Source: Rhizomys pruinosus
Lineage: Eukaryota; Chordata; Mammalia; Rodentia; Spalacidae
Assembly (NCBI GenBank): GCA_009823505.1
Contig: VZQC01003076.1
Coordinates: forward strand, 364,405 to 428,404
DNA length: 64,000 nt
Direction of reading: 5' to 3'
A program made the position numbers and the translations under genes. Each line of letters opens with the position of its first letter. Position 1 is the first letter of the stretch. The notes beneath the pieces are model-generated. The model ran no database searches. It was not told where the DNA came from and was given only the letters and a program-made list of their open reading frames with translations. This document shows positions 11,040-23,427 of this stretch, one piece after another.

Positions 11040-11935
11040 TTCTCAGGAGAGTTCAGGCAGCCCCTGCTGCTTCTCTCCTAGGGATAACTGCCATATCAGG
11101 AGACTGCTTCAGTTGCTACCACTCCACATACTTGGTGACCACTGAAGATGTTACATCCACTGTGACAGCCGTTCAAGAGGCCTACATCATGACTATGGGG
11201 TAAAGGATGCCTGGGTAGGCTGATATGACTGGGCAAAAATGTGGCCCACAAACAAAAGGCCATGGACTTGTGTGACTGGATCTAGCAGCAGCCCTCCTAG
11301 AGATCTCCTCGCACTTTTGCACTGCCTCCCCACCCCTGACTGGCCTTGTGCCACAGCAGTCTAGGCCTTAACGATGCCTTTTTTTTTCTTTTCTCTTTAA
11401 AATTACTTCCTATCTTTACACATCCACAGTCCTGTCTCTCCTCTTGTACTTGATTTTCACCAGCTTTGTCCTTTCTTTGTCCCAGTTTGCCTTGCAGAAT
11501 GGGAGCAGAGTGCTTTGTGTGGCTGCGTTCATCAGTATGGGAGCAGCGCTGGGGAAGAGGACCAGTCCCCTCACAGGCCTGTCCATCACCTCTGCGTAGT
11601 GTCCCAAACTGTGACAGTGGATGACTTCAATGCTCTGATCTTAGCAAACAATGATATTGAAACAGTAATGAAGGGTTTCCCAATGAAAGCACTCCATGGA
11701 CACATGGATTCCACTGCTTGATTCTGACATTGAAAGAAGAGCTCACACCAATGCTTCTCAAGCCATTAAAGTCCATCACAGACTGGAAGTCAAGGCAGCA
11801 GGGGCCTGAAGTAGCCGCTAATATCGCATCCATGACCAGGGAGCAGAGAGCTGTGCTCAGCTTGCTGTCTCCATTTTATACAGTCTGGGCTCCCAACGAT
11901 GCCTTCTTCTGCAGGTTTCATCCCTAACTGTGGGG
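11040..11935 (+). other. Unrecognised unique sequence, possible decayed coding remnant
   Basis: Several forward frames carry stretches that look protein-like, but they are broken by stops and shifts, and I do not recognise any of them. An example is the 68-codon frame at 11515-11721 followed in another frame by 11718-11927. It has no A-tail or flanking repeat that I can see. It may simply be chance open frames. Confidence 0.2.
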
Positions 11936-12461
11936 CTTTATTCTGAGTGGACAGAGCTGAGGCTGGTGATAAAAGGAACAGACAACTCCTAGGCTGGTCC
12001 CAGGTATCCCCAGTAGCTGGAAGGAACGTGGCTGAAGAGTTCCAGAGCACTGACAGAAAAGACAGAGCACAAAGAACCAGACCGAGGGCTCAGGGCAGTG
12101 TGGAGAAGACAAGGGGCTCTGGAAGGCAGAGGAGCTGTAGAGTGCAAGCCCAGTCTCTGGAGAGCTTTCAGTCACAGCAAGCTGAGCACCCCAGGGCCAG
12201 CTGCCCAGGTTCTAGATTGGCTGGGTGCTTGGCTGTTGGAGCTCAAAGCTGAGTTGCTCACACCTAGGGAGGTGCACTTTGCATATTCCTGATTTCCACC
12301 TAAACAACAAAAGAGCCATCTGCTGACTACTAACCCTAATCCCTGAAGTGGTATAAAGTAACTTGCAGGAGACAGTAAGCAAAGGCAAAATGCTGAATCT
12401 GCTTTAAAAAAAGTCAGTGTTGGTATACATGTATATTGTTTTGGGGCTTATTACACTTTTA

Positions 12462-12467
<6 letters not shown>

Positions 12468-12511
<44 letters not shown>
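12468..12511. repeat. (TTTA)n microsatellite
   Basis: About eleven perfect units. It lies at the tail side of the adjoining truncated B1. Confidence 0.93.
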
Positions 12512-12610
12512 TGGTCTCTCTTTAGTCCTAGCTGGGCTGAATCTTGCTCTGTAGACCAGGCTGGCCTTGAACTCACAGAGATCTGCCTGCCTCTGCCTCC
12601 CGAGTGCTAA
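12512..12610 (-). mobile_element. B1 SINE, truncated
   Basis: 'ggtctctctttagtcctagc', 'ctgtagaccaggctggcc', 'cctcccgagtgcta'. It stops before the B1 5' end. Confidence 0.8.
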
Positions 12611-13002
12611 ATCTGAAAACAACGAAACTGATACAGGAGGGCAGGGGAGAGAGGAATTGAACAGAAGGGATGTGGGAAGAAGTGAGATCTTGGAGTTTGC
12701 TGAGCTTTGGCCTTGTGGAGGCATGTTAATGCTCTCCACATAAAACTACTTCTACAAGAACTAAAGACAACTTTGAATGTAAACGGAAACACAGAAATTC
12801 AAGTATATCTCAGATTAATAATATAATCACTGTATAGACAAACAACTGACACTTTGGAATTCTAGAACAGAAGGCTGTGCCTGACTTGAAAGTTGGTAGT
12901 GGGAGAAAGAGCAATGAATCCCATGTTTCCTTCAGAAAATGTGTTCTGTGTAGAAATATGGGATGGAATGAGTGTGTTAATGTTTTGAGTTACAGAAGTT
13001 TG

Positions 13003-13080
13003 GGCTGGCAAGGTGGCTCAGGGGGTGAAGGTGCCTGCTGCCAGATGTGATAACCTGAGTTCTATCCCCGGGACCCATAG
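13003..13080 (+). mobile_element. B4/RSINE or B3-type SINE 5' fragment
   Basis: 'gggctggcaaggtggctcag' then 'aacctgagttctatccccgg', the tRNA-derived head of a rodent SINE. No 3' part. Confidence 0.65.
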
Positions 13081-13344
13081 GGTACAAGGAGTTTTCCAGA
13101 TAAGCTTTGAAATCACTTTGTCTGGAAGTTGCACTAATTTTCCTTGGAGTGCATTAAAGTTATGTGGTGCCTTATCAGGAAGTGACGCCATCATAACCAT
13201 ATTTCCAAATAGGCACATGATAACTCTGGACATTTACTCTGATTTTTTATTTTCAATCCTTGAATTATCACTGTTAACTCACAGTTACTGAATGTTTCAT
13301 TGCTATTCTGTCTTATTATGAAAAAAACCTTACTGTGCTAAGTA

Positions 13345-13566
13345 TTTATTTTTCAAATTTATTTTTATTTTATGTATGAATGTTTTGCTTGCATTTAAGT
13401 GTACCTGTGTCATGCAATGCCTGTGGAGGCCACAAGAGGGGGTCAGATCCCCTGGAATTGAAGTTACAGGCAGTTGTGAGTTGCTTTGTGGGCTCTGGGA
13501 ATTGAAGCCAGGTCCTCTGCAAGAGTAGGTGGCTTAGCTCTTAACTGCTAAACTATCTCTTCAGTT
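13345..13566 (-). mobile_element. B2/B3-type SINE
   Basis: Reversed B3 text: AT-rich tail side, 'gtcatgcaatgcctgtggag', 'ccaggtcctctgcaagag', 'taactgctaaactatctctt'. Confidence 0.8.
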
Positions 13567-13588
13567 TCTTAAGTTTTTTTTTTTTTTT

Positions 13589-13790
13589 AAGATTTCTTTT
13601 TCTTTTTCTCTATGTGTAGGGGTGTGATGGAGTGTATCCCACATGTGTACAGGTGCCCTACAAGACAGTAGAAGCTGTTGGATCCCCTGGAGCTGGAGTT
13701 CTAGCAATTGAGAGCCACCCACTGTAGAGGCTCAGAACTAAACTCAGGTCCTTTGGAAGAGTAGCAAGGGCTCTTGGCCACTGAAGCCCC
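13589..13790 (-). mobile_element. B2/B3-type SINE, old
   Basis: Diverged reversed B3: 'atcccctggagctggagttc', 'actcaggtcctttggaagag', 'ggctcttggccactga'. Confidence 0.65.
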
Positions 13791-13796
13791 CCCCCC

Positions 13797-13925
13797 TTTT
13801 TTTTTTTAAGAAAGGATCTCCTTTAAACTGGCCTAGAACTTGCTATGTAGACTGGGCTGTCCTTGATCTCACAGAAATCTCCCTGTCTCAGCTTCTGGTA
13901 TGCTGAATTATGGCTTATGCCATAA
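13797..13925 (-). mobile_element. B1 SINE, diverged
   Basis: T-run then 'gaaaggatctcctttaaact', 'gactgggctgtccttgatct' and a poorly preserved 5' end. Confidence 0.55.
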
Positions 13926-13969
13926 TTCTGGGCAAGTTTTTGTCTGTGTGGTGTGTGTGGTGTGTGTTA

Positions 13970-14105
13970 TATATGTGTTTGAGACAGGGTCTCCCTGTAG
14001 CCCCAGGGCCTGGAACTTGCTATGTAGCCCAGCTTGGCCTGGAACTCATAGCAATCCACCTGCCTCTGCCTCCTGAGTGCTGAGTCTAGGTCACAATACC
14101 CCAGT
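13970..14105 (-). mobile_element. B1 SINE, diverged
   Basis: 'tttgagacagggtctccctg', 'ccagcttggcctggaactca', 'gcctcctgagtgctgag'. Preceded by a short GT-rich stretch. Confidence 0.75.
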
Positions 14106-14301
14106 AGTTTCTTTTCTTCAATTTATTCTCTTGGAGTTTTGAGATTATATTTTATATAAATGTTGAAAAATTAATCTTCAACTCTTTAGTTTTCACCCCA
14201 TCTTTCTGTTGTGGTGCTGAGATTTTAGTGTGAATACTGTTGGCATTTTAATATAATGTTCCTTCCAGTGTGAGTAATGCATTTTCCAATTTTAGTTTTC
14301 T

Positions 14302-14458
14302 TTTTTTTTTTTTTTTTTTTTTTTGACACAGGGTCTCCCTGTAGCCCCAGCTGTCCTGGAACTCACTCTGTAGACCAGGCTGGCCTTGAACTCACAAAGA
14401 TCCGCCTGCCTCTGCCTCCCAAGTGCTAGGATTAAAGGCGTGCGCCACCATGCCCAGC
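14302..14458 (-). mobile_element. B1 SINE, young, with target-site duplication
   Basis: Full reversed B1 bracketed by the perfect 16-bp repeat 'ccaattttagttttct' at 14286-14301 and 14459-14474. This is a recent insertion. Confidence 0.95.
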
Positions 14459-16039
14459 CCAATTTTAGTTTTCTAAACATTGCTGCAAAGAAACTAATTT
14501 TCAAAACCAAATGCTGTTTCAGCATCCAATAATATGGTCATGTTAATTATCAATTCAATATATTATTTTATTATCATATAGCAGATCCCCAAATGTCAGT
14601 TGAATACACACTTGAAATAATTTATGCTCGATCATGGCACACCATGACAACACTGTAGGATTCTCTTTGAAAGTTTTTGGCTTATGGTTTATGGATCTTA
14701 GTTATAGGTGAGACTGGCCTACAGTTTTATCAGTCTATTTTATCAGGTTTTCTTATGTTAATAAAAAGCTTCTGCTGAAAGGGACTGATGACATTCATAC
14801 TGCTTATGAGTAGCAATTGCCAGCATGTGCTTAGAAGAACCAGGTGGAGCTATCCTTGTCAGTAATATGTTACTCACCGTTACAGTTCATTTGTATAGGA
14901 TTTTAATCTTTGGAACAAGCAGTTTGTCAATCAACATTACTACTATAAAAAACAAACAACCCTTTGGTTTCCATGGTGAAGTGACTTTCTCTGGAGGACT
15001 CATTCTAAGTACCTGCATCCTGGCACAATATTGTTTTGCTGGGGCTTCATGCAGAGGAGTAAAGTCCATTTTGGATGACTCACAGAGGTCTTAGTACTAT
15101 GTCTAAGTTGGTATTTAACTGTTTTCCTTTAAAGTCAGTATGCAGCTGTCCCTAAATGGATACTTGGCTTCTATCCAAGTATCAAAATGAAGTATGGGTA
15201 GGAATATTTATCTGAAATAATTTCAGATTGTCCAAGAAGCTGTACAGCAGGACAGAGCTCCTGTGAACGCTGTTAATGACTGATGTAACCATGTCACATC
15301 GGTCACAGTGGTACAGTCCCATGAAGGAGCTTGTAAGTATCCTTTAGATTTGGGATTTCACCAGATTTTTCCAATAATGTCCCTTCTCTTCAAAGGTCAG
15401 ACCAGCATACTAGTTTGTATAGCACTTTGACCAGTTAGGGTTTTTATTTTATTCTTCATAATCTTGATAGTTTTGAAGAAAAAAGCTTAGAAATTTTGTT
15501 TAAAAAATGTAAATTCATGCTAAATGTATGTAATGTCTAACTGCCCTCTAAATATTTATGTTTATCCCCCTAGATACTGCTTTCTGCACTGGTCAGAGAA
15601 GCTTCTGGTTATAGTGGGCAGTAGTTTGTGCGGAGACTCCTAACTGGTCAGTGGGATGAAGACAAGTGATTCCTGAGTGCTCAGTTCTAAGCTGGACAGT
15701 AATATAACACTCCCAGGCTCATGGAACATCATGGAAGAGGGGTTGGAAAGGGTGTAAGAGCTGAAGGATGGAGAAGAGCACTGCAAAGTGCTGTTTTCTG
15801 GACAGGAACTGGCTCTAACACCTGTGACTTCACAGAAGCAGTGCCTTGCACGACTTGCACACGACTGGCCCAATACACTCTACGCAGCTGGAGGAGGGGC
15901 TCCTAAGACCCCACCCCTCCAGAGGAGCTCCAGACAGTTAAAGTTGAGGGGGGGGTGGGTCACAGTGCTTAGTGATGTAGCCACTGGCACACTGTTTGTT
16001 CATGTAAATGATTTCTCGCCCATGCTCACTCACGTAGGT

Positions 16040-16040
<1 letters not shown>

Positions 16041-16084
<44 letters not shown>
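16041..16084. repeat. (CA)n microsatellite
   Basis: Twenty-two perfect CA/AC dinucleotides. Confidence 0.97.
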
Positions 16085-16088
<4 letters not shown>

Positions 16089-16201
16089 ATGAGAGGAACT
16101 GGGAAGAAGAGATTTAGTAAGCAAGAGTGTGAAAGCGCAATGGGTACTAAAATAATATGAATTATGAACCTATGAACACTAATTAAAAATGTGAATACTG
16201 A

Positions 16202-16422
16202 TTTATTTATTGGAGACAGAGTCTCATTTAGATCGGGCTGGCTTCAAGCTCACTATGCAGCAGAACACGACAGTGAACTTCTGATCCTCCTGCCTCTCCC
16301 CCAAGTGCCGCAATCACAGGCATGCACCAGAATACCAGGTTTAGGCAGTGCTGGGAAACTGAGCTATGGGCTTTGTGCATACTAGTCGAGCACCCTACCA
16401 AATGAGCTGCACCTTTAGCCCT
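16202..16422 (-). mobile_element. B4 SINE (B1-ID fusion type)
   Basis: A B1-like half ('ggagacagagtctcattta', 'cccaagtgccgcaatcaca') is followed by an ID-like half ('ctgagctatgggctttgtgc', 'accaaatgagctgcac'), the B4 order in reverse. Confidence 0.75.
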
Positions 16423-16466
16423 AACACATCATTTAAAAATGACAGCACTTGGCTCTTGTGAGAACT

Positions 16467-16550
16467 GAGGGGGAGAAAGGGAGGAAGAGAGGGAGGGAAG
16501 GAGAGAGGGAAGAGGAGGAGGAGGAGGAGGAGGAGGAGGAGGAGGAGGAG

Positions 16551-16605
<55 letters not shown>
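16467..16605. repeat. 139-bp uninterrupted purine tract, (AGG)n then (GA)n
   Basis: No pyrimidine occurs on the plus strand from 16467 to 16605. A mixed GGA-rich part leads into about 13 AGG units and then about 25 GA units. Confidence 0.95.
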
Positions 16606-16612
<7 letters not shown>

Positions 16613-16840
16613 TGCTGGTGCATGTGTGGGGTATGCATGCAAGTGTGTGGAGGCCAGAGTTCAACTTCAGGTGTCATTCCTTAGGAGCCCTGCATTTTTT
16701 TTTTAAGTTAGGGTGCCTCATTGGGATCTGGGGCTCACAATAGGCTAGACAGGCTGGCCAGCAAGCCCCAGGGATCCTGCTGGCTCTGTCTTCCCAGTGC
16801 TGGGAGCATAAGCAAGGGACTATCACCACTAGTTAAACTT
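16606..16840 (-). mobile_element. Old rodent SINE (RSINE-like)
   Basis: 'gtgtggaggccagagttcaa', 'gctggccagcaagccccagg', 'cttcccagtgctgggagcat'. The same theme recurs at 17860-18000, 30395-30640 and 57330-57545. Family name tentative. Confidence 0.45.
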
Positions 16841-17859
16841 AAAACAATGCATGACGATCAGAAGTAAGCAAACTACTTCTCATAGTGGAAATCTAGCCTG
16901 TTATCTGATTTTATGACACTACCACACCCATCATTTATGAATAGTCTGTGGCTGTTTTCCCTGACAAAGGGAGTGCTAAGTATTTGCAAGTGGACAATAA
17001 GGCCACAAAACTCTGAAAGTATTTATCTCTTTTCCACAAAAATCTTGCCAATCCTGGGGTATAGATAGATGGTGTTAGGAACCATGATCTTTGGAAGCTG
17101 ACTGGTGTGGTACTTTTAGTTAACATTATAACGAACTCCCAAGCTGAGTCTGAATCTTGACTTGTTAACAACGTGAGTCTAGACATAAATGTTTTACTCA
17201 TTCTCCATCAGCAAGAATCAGAACATTTATTCTTCTGGCTAACTGAACACATGTGAACAAATGTCCTCAATCCCTGGTGAGCACTCCATAAGGGAAGGCA
17301 GCAGGACCATCCCTGGACCAGCGAGAACGCTTCAGTCACTCTGTCAGTTACTTGTCACACCTCTGTATTTTCAGATTGGTAAAATTTCATCCACTACTGT
17401 TTTCAAGCCCAAACCACTACTTCTAAGCATTATCTTTCTCTCTGTTCTGCAGATAGCTCAAGTTTTTATTGAATGTGCTATATCAGAATAAAACTTAGTG
17501 TCAGAGCAGGGGCTGATGTATCACTGCAGATCTGTCCCAAAGGAAGTGAACATCTGGGAACAATTCAAACTGTCCTGCTTAGAAGAGACGAGTCTATAAA
17601 AACTCTCAGCTGAACTGCTATACTTACTCCCTTTTTATTGCAACTCTGCAAAAACTTGGCAGTTTACCCATTTGGATAATGAAGACAGGGATGTTGAAAA
17701 GGGGGGCTTATGATTTGAGTCTTTCTTTCACTTGTAGCAAACCATTTTCACTTAATAAACAGGTAATCAAAATGCTTCCCAAACATGAAGGAATAACAAA
17801 GCTTTTCTTTATTTCCCTCCCTCCCTCCCTTTCTTCTTTCTCATCATGTGTGCATGTGC

Positions 17860-17999
17860 GTATGCCCATGGGCCACAGTGTACATAGAGGTCAGAGGACA
17901 ACTCACCAGAGAAGGTTTTCTCCTGGCACCATGTGTGTTCTGGGGCTCAATCTCAGGCAATCAGGTTGGCAGCAGGCACATTTATCTGGTGGACCACCT

Positions 18000-18039
<40 letters not shown>

Positions 18040-18115
18040 CGCTGCAATGCTAGAGATTGAATCCAGGGGCATGGCATGCTATACAAACAGTCTACCACTG
18101 AACCAAACTCCCAGC
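17860..18115 (-). mobile_element. Old rodent SINE with ID-type end, split by a CT microsatellite
   Basis: 'acatagaggtcagaggaca' at left and 'agagattgaatccaggggca', 'taccactgaaccaaactccc' at right, with (CT)n at 18004-18036 between them. Confidence 0.5.
18004..18036. repeat. (CT)n microsatellite
   Basis: About 16 CT dinucleotides. Confidence 0.95.
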
Positions 18116-18119
18116 TTTA

Positions 18120-20780
18120 AAGTATATGTTCCTTTCTATGTAATTCAATTGATGTTTAATATTTTTCCCAATTTACCTGTATAAACAGGCCCTTTCTAGA
18201 ATGAAGAACTTACAGTGAACTACTGTACATTGAAAACACTGAGAGTGAGTGTTGGCTGGGTTCTGAGGTGTGAAGCAGACAGTACACAGCAGATTCAACA
18301 GTCTGGGTTTTCCTTAGGAGATGTCACTTATCTGGGCACGTTCAACACCTCTGCCCGCACCTTCATGCTGTGCTCAGTCACTCCTACTTCCTATACAGAA
18401 AGATGCACAGCATATGTGAGCACAGTTCTCTGCTTCTAATTCTGACATCATTAATGTAGCAATTAGCCCTGCATTAAGTTATGAGACTAACATCCCAACA
18501 ATCTTGTGGTTGATGTCAGAACTGATGAAGGACCTCATCGGGAAATGTTCTTCTTTGGTAGTAGAGCCCAACAGTCTCCTCAGGTTTATACAGATGTGAT
18601 TTATTCGCCTAATTTCTTTCCCTTTTTTTTTTAAACAGCAAAAGAAGCACACACGGTGTTCTGTCTAAGTGCTTTGGTATGTGTGCCTGGTTAACATTTC
18701 CAGTTTCAATGTTTCCCAAGAGGAAGTAATTCCAAGCATGTTATCTAAACAACTCTTAATAGGTCTAATCCAGGAAACGATCAGGATTTTAATGCTTATA
18801 ATGCCACTCAGAATTAATACCCTGAGGTCAAGAAACCCTCCAACCACTGATGCAAAGCTTTAGAAGTGTGTGCGTTTGCACACGCATGTGTACACACACG
18901 TGCATGCACAGGGACACATGCTCTTTGTGGGGAGCTGGCAATCTGTTCTCTAACGACTAAACAATGCAGCAGAGGTTAAAAGTCCAACTCTTAGTAGCAA
19001 TGAATATTGATCTCATAGATACCCAGATCAAACACATGGTATCTGATGTCCTACCAAACTATACACTCTCTTTTGGGAAAATGGCAGAAAATGAGTGTTA
19101 AGAGTTAAGATAAATGTTGATCCTGATTGTGTGTTACTATTTTTCTTTCTAAAGAACAGGAAATAGAGAAAGGATGACAAATATAATGGCACTGGTTTCA
19201 CCGGTGACAAAGCGCCAGACATCTTGCCAACTGGTAACTTCTCAGAGGAGGTCCCAAAACCTCAGCTGACAAAAAAAGCACTGAGCTGTTTTCAAACACT
19301 AAAATAACCCACCCTACAATTGTCCCCAGTTTGTTAGCCTCTATGATCTCACAGAAATGATTCAACTTATCCTAAAGAAACCGCGTGATTTTTAAAAAAG
19401 AAAATAAAATCTAATTTAAATTTTATTTAATCTTTATCTAAAATGTCCCTTCTCCATCTGACAAAACTTAGGTTGCACGACATCGATCCTGTCTGACCTC
19501 TTTGGCACAGATCCAAAAATAAGGTAGTGCACTGCAGGGGCTCTGGGTAGCCATCGGCAAGGGACACTGCTCTGTGAGGGTTTGTGAGAAAAGCCAGCAG
19601 AGTGTTCTGTGTGCTGTGTTTGCTCCAGCTAATCAAAACACTATCAAACGTGGTCACAAATTTCCAGCCCCTGGAAGATCAGAAGTGGAAATTAAAACCA
19701 GGAAAAGGGAGTGTTAAAGCAGGTATTCTAACAGACACAGGACACATCAAATAAAAAAAAAACCACCAAATTATCAGGATACTGGGCCTCGCTAAGGCAA
19801 AAAATGTCATACACATCTCAAGAGAGTGTCAATAGATTACAGGAGATGAAGGTGAATTTAAATTTTGCCCAAGTGGCAGAAAAGTACAATATAAGAAATT
19901 AAAAGGAAATTATGGTCATTTTGGAAAGAACTTTGTTAAAATTCACAGCTATCCCAAATGTTAGCTGTCTAGAATGACACCGGATTTGGAGATTCTAGAG
20001 AAAAAATGCTGGATCAAATGAGGTCTTATCCATGTTGAAAAATCACAGGAACAATCTCCCTGATATCATGGAGGCTCTGTCTGTACTGTCAGAAACTGGA
20101 AGTGGTGTTTAAAATTAGGAACAGGGCTGAATTATACTCTGAAAGCAAAACTGAGTCTCAACAAACAATACCTTTGACAAAGCTACTTTGACACTATACT
20201 TTGTAAAACCACAGGGAGACCAATCCACGCGATGCAGTAGCTGTTCTCTCATTTAAGAGGAGCATAATCAGAAAGACAGCACAGGAAAAACAATCCAACA
20301 GACAGAATTATAAGCAACCCAAAGCCTTTAAATTAATTCATCAGTTAATGGAGAATAATATATTTAAGGTCCTGACTACGGCTTGTTCTGTTAAACCAAA
20401 TGAAATTCCATGTTTAATTCAACTTCTTTATGGAAATTAGACACAGCATAAGTGTTTGGGGAGGGGAGTGTCTTCCTTAGCCATTTTTCTGCTGGTCACT
20501 TTAAAAGTGGCTACTAGTATATTAAGGTAAAAGGTGCGTAAATTGCCTCAAATCTATGACTTGCAAAAACACTGGTTGTTTTTCAGGAACTTGGAAAAAA
20601 AACAAAACACTTTATCATCAAGTTGCACTAATCAAGTTTTAAACTCTAGAACTCTTGCTTGCTTACTCAGCAGTTCACTCTAGACATGAATTTATCTTTA
20701 ACACAACTTCAAGAAAAAGGCAAGAGTTCAACTGTATTAATTTTTCTATTAATACTCAGTAAGACTTTAAAAAGTCTGGG
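18120..20780. other. Repeat-poor intronic stretch
   Basis: In 2.7 kb I see no SINE, L1, LTR or tandem repeat, although SINEs occur roughly every 1 kb in neighbouring sequence. It is AT-rich with no long open frame. Such exclusion can mark regulatory sequence, but nothing in it is recognisable. Confidence 0.5.
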
Positions 20781-20785
20781 TTAGG

Positions 20786-20978
20786 GCTGGAGAGATGGCT
20801 CAGTAGTTAAGAGCACTGGCTGTTCTTACAGAGGACCTGGGTTTCATTCTCAGCACCCACAGGGTGGCTAACAACTCTCATGACTCCAGTTCCTTTTGAC
20901 CTCAGTTGGCATTGCATGACATGGATACATACAGGCACTACACTTATACACATAAAATAAAAAATAATAAATAAACTT
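20786..20978 (+). mobile_element. B2/B3-type SINE
   Basis: 'gggctggagagatggctcag', 'ggcattgcatgacatgg' and an AATAA-rich tail. Confidence 0.9.
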
Positions 20979-21139
20979 AAATTCTGAGTTAATGTTCTAC
21001 AGTGGCATTTTAACTCATGATTATCTAATTAACCAGAAATTACACTGATGTTGACAGAGAGAAAATATCAAGGGAGTTGGTAGGATTTTCTTTTCAAATA
21101 TTAGCATCATACTCTTGTATGGATACAATATAACAAGCT

Positions 21140-21363
21140 GAGGGGCTGGAGAGATGGCTCAGAGGTTAAGAGCACCGAATGCTATTATAGAGGAACTGGG
21201 TTCGATTCCCAGCACCCACATGGCAGCTGAGAACCGTCTTTGACTCCAGTTCCAGGGGAATCTGACACCCTCTTCTGACCTCCGCGGCATTGCATGACAC
21301 GGATGCACCAACCTGCATGCAGACAGTACACTCATGCACATAAAAAATAATAAATAAAAAAAG
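21140..21363 (+). mobile_element. B2/B3-type SINE with target-site duplication
   Basis: Full element ending in an AATAAATA-rich tail. The perfect 13-bp repeat 'aatataacaagct' flanks it at 21127-21139 and 21364-21376. Confidence 0.95.
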
Positions 21364-21599
21364 AATATAACAAGCTATAAGCATATTGTTTACAAAAGCT
21401 TCCAAATCCTTTGTACAGCAAGAGTGTTTTAGAAATATAAAACAGATTTTAGCTACATACTGCATGTAAAGCATGGTTCTGAGACAGGGTCTCATGTCCC
21501 CCATATGCAGCTCTCATGACCTTGGCTGGTCCTGCTTCTGCTTCTGGGTGCTCCTGCTGCCTCTGCTGTGTGTTGGCATGTAGGTCTGTGTTACTCTGT

Positions 21600-21900
21600 C
21601 TAGCTAATTTACATTTTTTAAACTTTAAAAAATTCTCAATTTTTATTTTAAAATTAATTTGAATTGTGTACAAATTTCATACAATAACTTAATCATATTT
21701 AGATCCCCTCCCATATCTGCACCCCCTTTCTAGCTCTCCACCAAATTGCTATACTAATACAAATATATATTTGTGTGTGTGCATGTATATTATTTACGTT
21801 TTTCCTAGAGTCTATATTCTATTTATATCAATTAATCTTAGTTTGAATACGCAGTCATGGTCAGGACCTTTTCTCACATCCCAAGCATTATTCCTTTCGA
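21600..21900 (-). mobile_element. L1 3'UTR fragment, old
   Basis: The reversed rodent L1 3'UTR theme 'tttagatcccctcccatatc' lies in an AT-rich context. It matches the start of a second such piece at 60510. Boundaries uncertain. Confidence 0.45.
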
Positions 21901-22484
21901 CTTCCATTCTTCTGTCTTGTACCCCTCCCCCCCACACTTGCCTACTTCTTTCCCACAGATACCCTGCTGAGAAGGAAGAGGGAGGGTTAATCCTAGAGCA
22001 GTCTGGGGGTAGGGGTGAGGAGCCTAAGATCAAAGCTAGATAGAAGGAGAGGTGAGTTAGCTTGATCCTCTTGTTTTAAGCATCTTGCTTCACATCCTGT
22101 GCCCACATCTAGCACCATCTGTAGCTGATAGATATTTGTAATTCTGATTTCTCCATATGTAAAAAATTCACCCCAGAAATCCCTGTCCCCATACACCTCT
22201 CCAACCCTGACACAGTAGGTGATAAGCACAATAATGAGGAGTTGATAGGCAGGTCACAGGGATACCAGCTCAGCTCCACCACCAGAACAAAGGCTACAGA
22301 AATGGTTCCTACGAGGTCTGAAAAGGCAGGAGTGGTGACTGTCCACATCTGATGGGAACTTTGAATTCCTAAGTAGGTCCTTTTCCTTACTTGAGTCAAG
22401 GCAAACTTGTCATTTTGTCTCTGGGGAAATCTGCTAGGACAGCTGAAGGCTGGACCTCCCTAGGCTAAGCAAGCAACGAGCCAG

Positions 22485-22570
22485 AATACAGATTGGAGTA
22501 CTGGGCCCTCCTGAACTGGGGGGCAGGAATACAGATTGGGGCACTGGGCCCTCCTGAACTCGGGGGCAGG
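22485..22570. repeat. 43-bp tandem duplication
   Basis: Two units, each beginning 'aatacagattgg' and ending 'gggggcagg', differing at four positions. Confidence 0.92.
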
Positions 22571-22713
22571 AACTTTAATGTACAAAACTTTGGGGAGTAC
22601 AACAGTGAAGGCAGCAGCTCAGAGCCAATGCCAGATCAAAGCTGCACTTTCTTCCCCCTCTCTCTCTACAGTTGCTGTGCTAAGGATAGAACTTGAATTA
22701 AAACCTAATTGGT

Positions 22714-22870
22714 TAGTCATTATTTTGATGGCAAAAATTTCTCATCAGCACTGGGTTTGAAAGGCTGAAAATGTTTCAAATAATTCACTAGCTATTAGTG
22801 TAATGTCTCCTAAAAGTATTGAAATAAAAGGGTAATTCTGAACCAGTGACAAAACTCAGCTTCTTCTACA
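22714..22870 (+). repeat. Left arm of a 157-bp inverted repeat
   Basis: The reverse complement recurs at 23724-23880. Both arms are 157 bp and about 89 percent alike by eye, with two compensating single-base indels. The long shared core is around 'attcactagct' and 'gtaatgtctcctaaaagta'. Confidence 0.9.
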
Positions 22871-23209
22871 GAGTGCTTAATAAAGACAACGGGTGTGGAG
22901 CATTAGATAAAGTGGAAGTGAAATGATGAGTGGGGAAATCAGAAAAAATGAGAAACCATTTAGTACGAATGAATGCTCCACCCCGGCACTGACAGACTTT
23001 TCCTTACAGGGCAGCCTGTAATTTTAGGCTCTGTGTCGTACTTGTGTACCTTTGCTGCTGGGGTGAAAGAAGTCATATTAACATGTAAACAGACAAGCAT
23101 GGCTGTGCTTCGACACAACAGTGTAGAAACAGGTGGCCTTTCCTGCACCCATAGCTTGCTAACTCCCATTCTAGACATTTACAAAGAGCTGGAGCACATG
23201 ACTTCATCT

Positions 23210-23345
23210 GATTCTCAAGACACACCTCTAAGGTGAGTGATTTCCCACTCTGCAGGTTAAGACACCAGGGTCTTCAGGGCTCACGTGACATGTATTGTCA
23301 CACTGAATATCTGGGGCTGAGAGCTGAAATCCAGCATCTGGTCAC
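23210..23345 (+). mobile_element. MIR, ancient SINE remnant
   Basis: MIR-like order: 'tctgattctcaagacacacc', 'ccactctgcaggttaagaca', 'ctgaaatccagcatctggtc'. Weak match. Confidence 0.4.
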
Positions 23346-23427
23346 TGCAGATCCTCATAGGTCTTCAGATGATGGTGCTGTACTTAAAGAGGGACACACT
23401 GGCTGCACATAACTATGTTTGTTTAAA

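Noticed and set aside
16395..16706. Ser/Leu or Glu-rich small proteins
   Set aside because: They are translations of the AGG/GA microsatellite in different frames.
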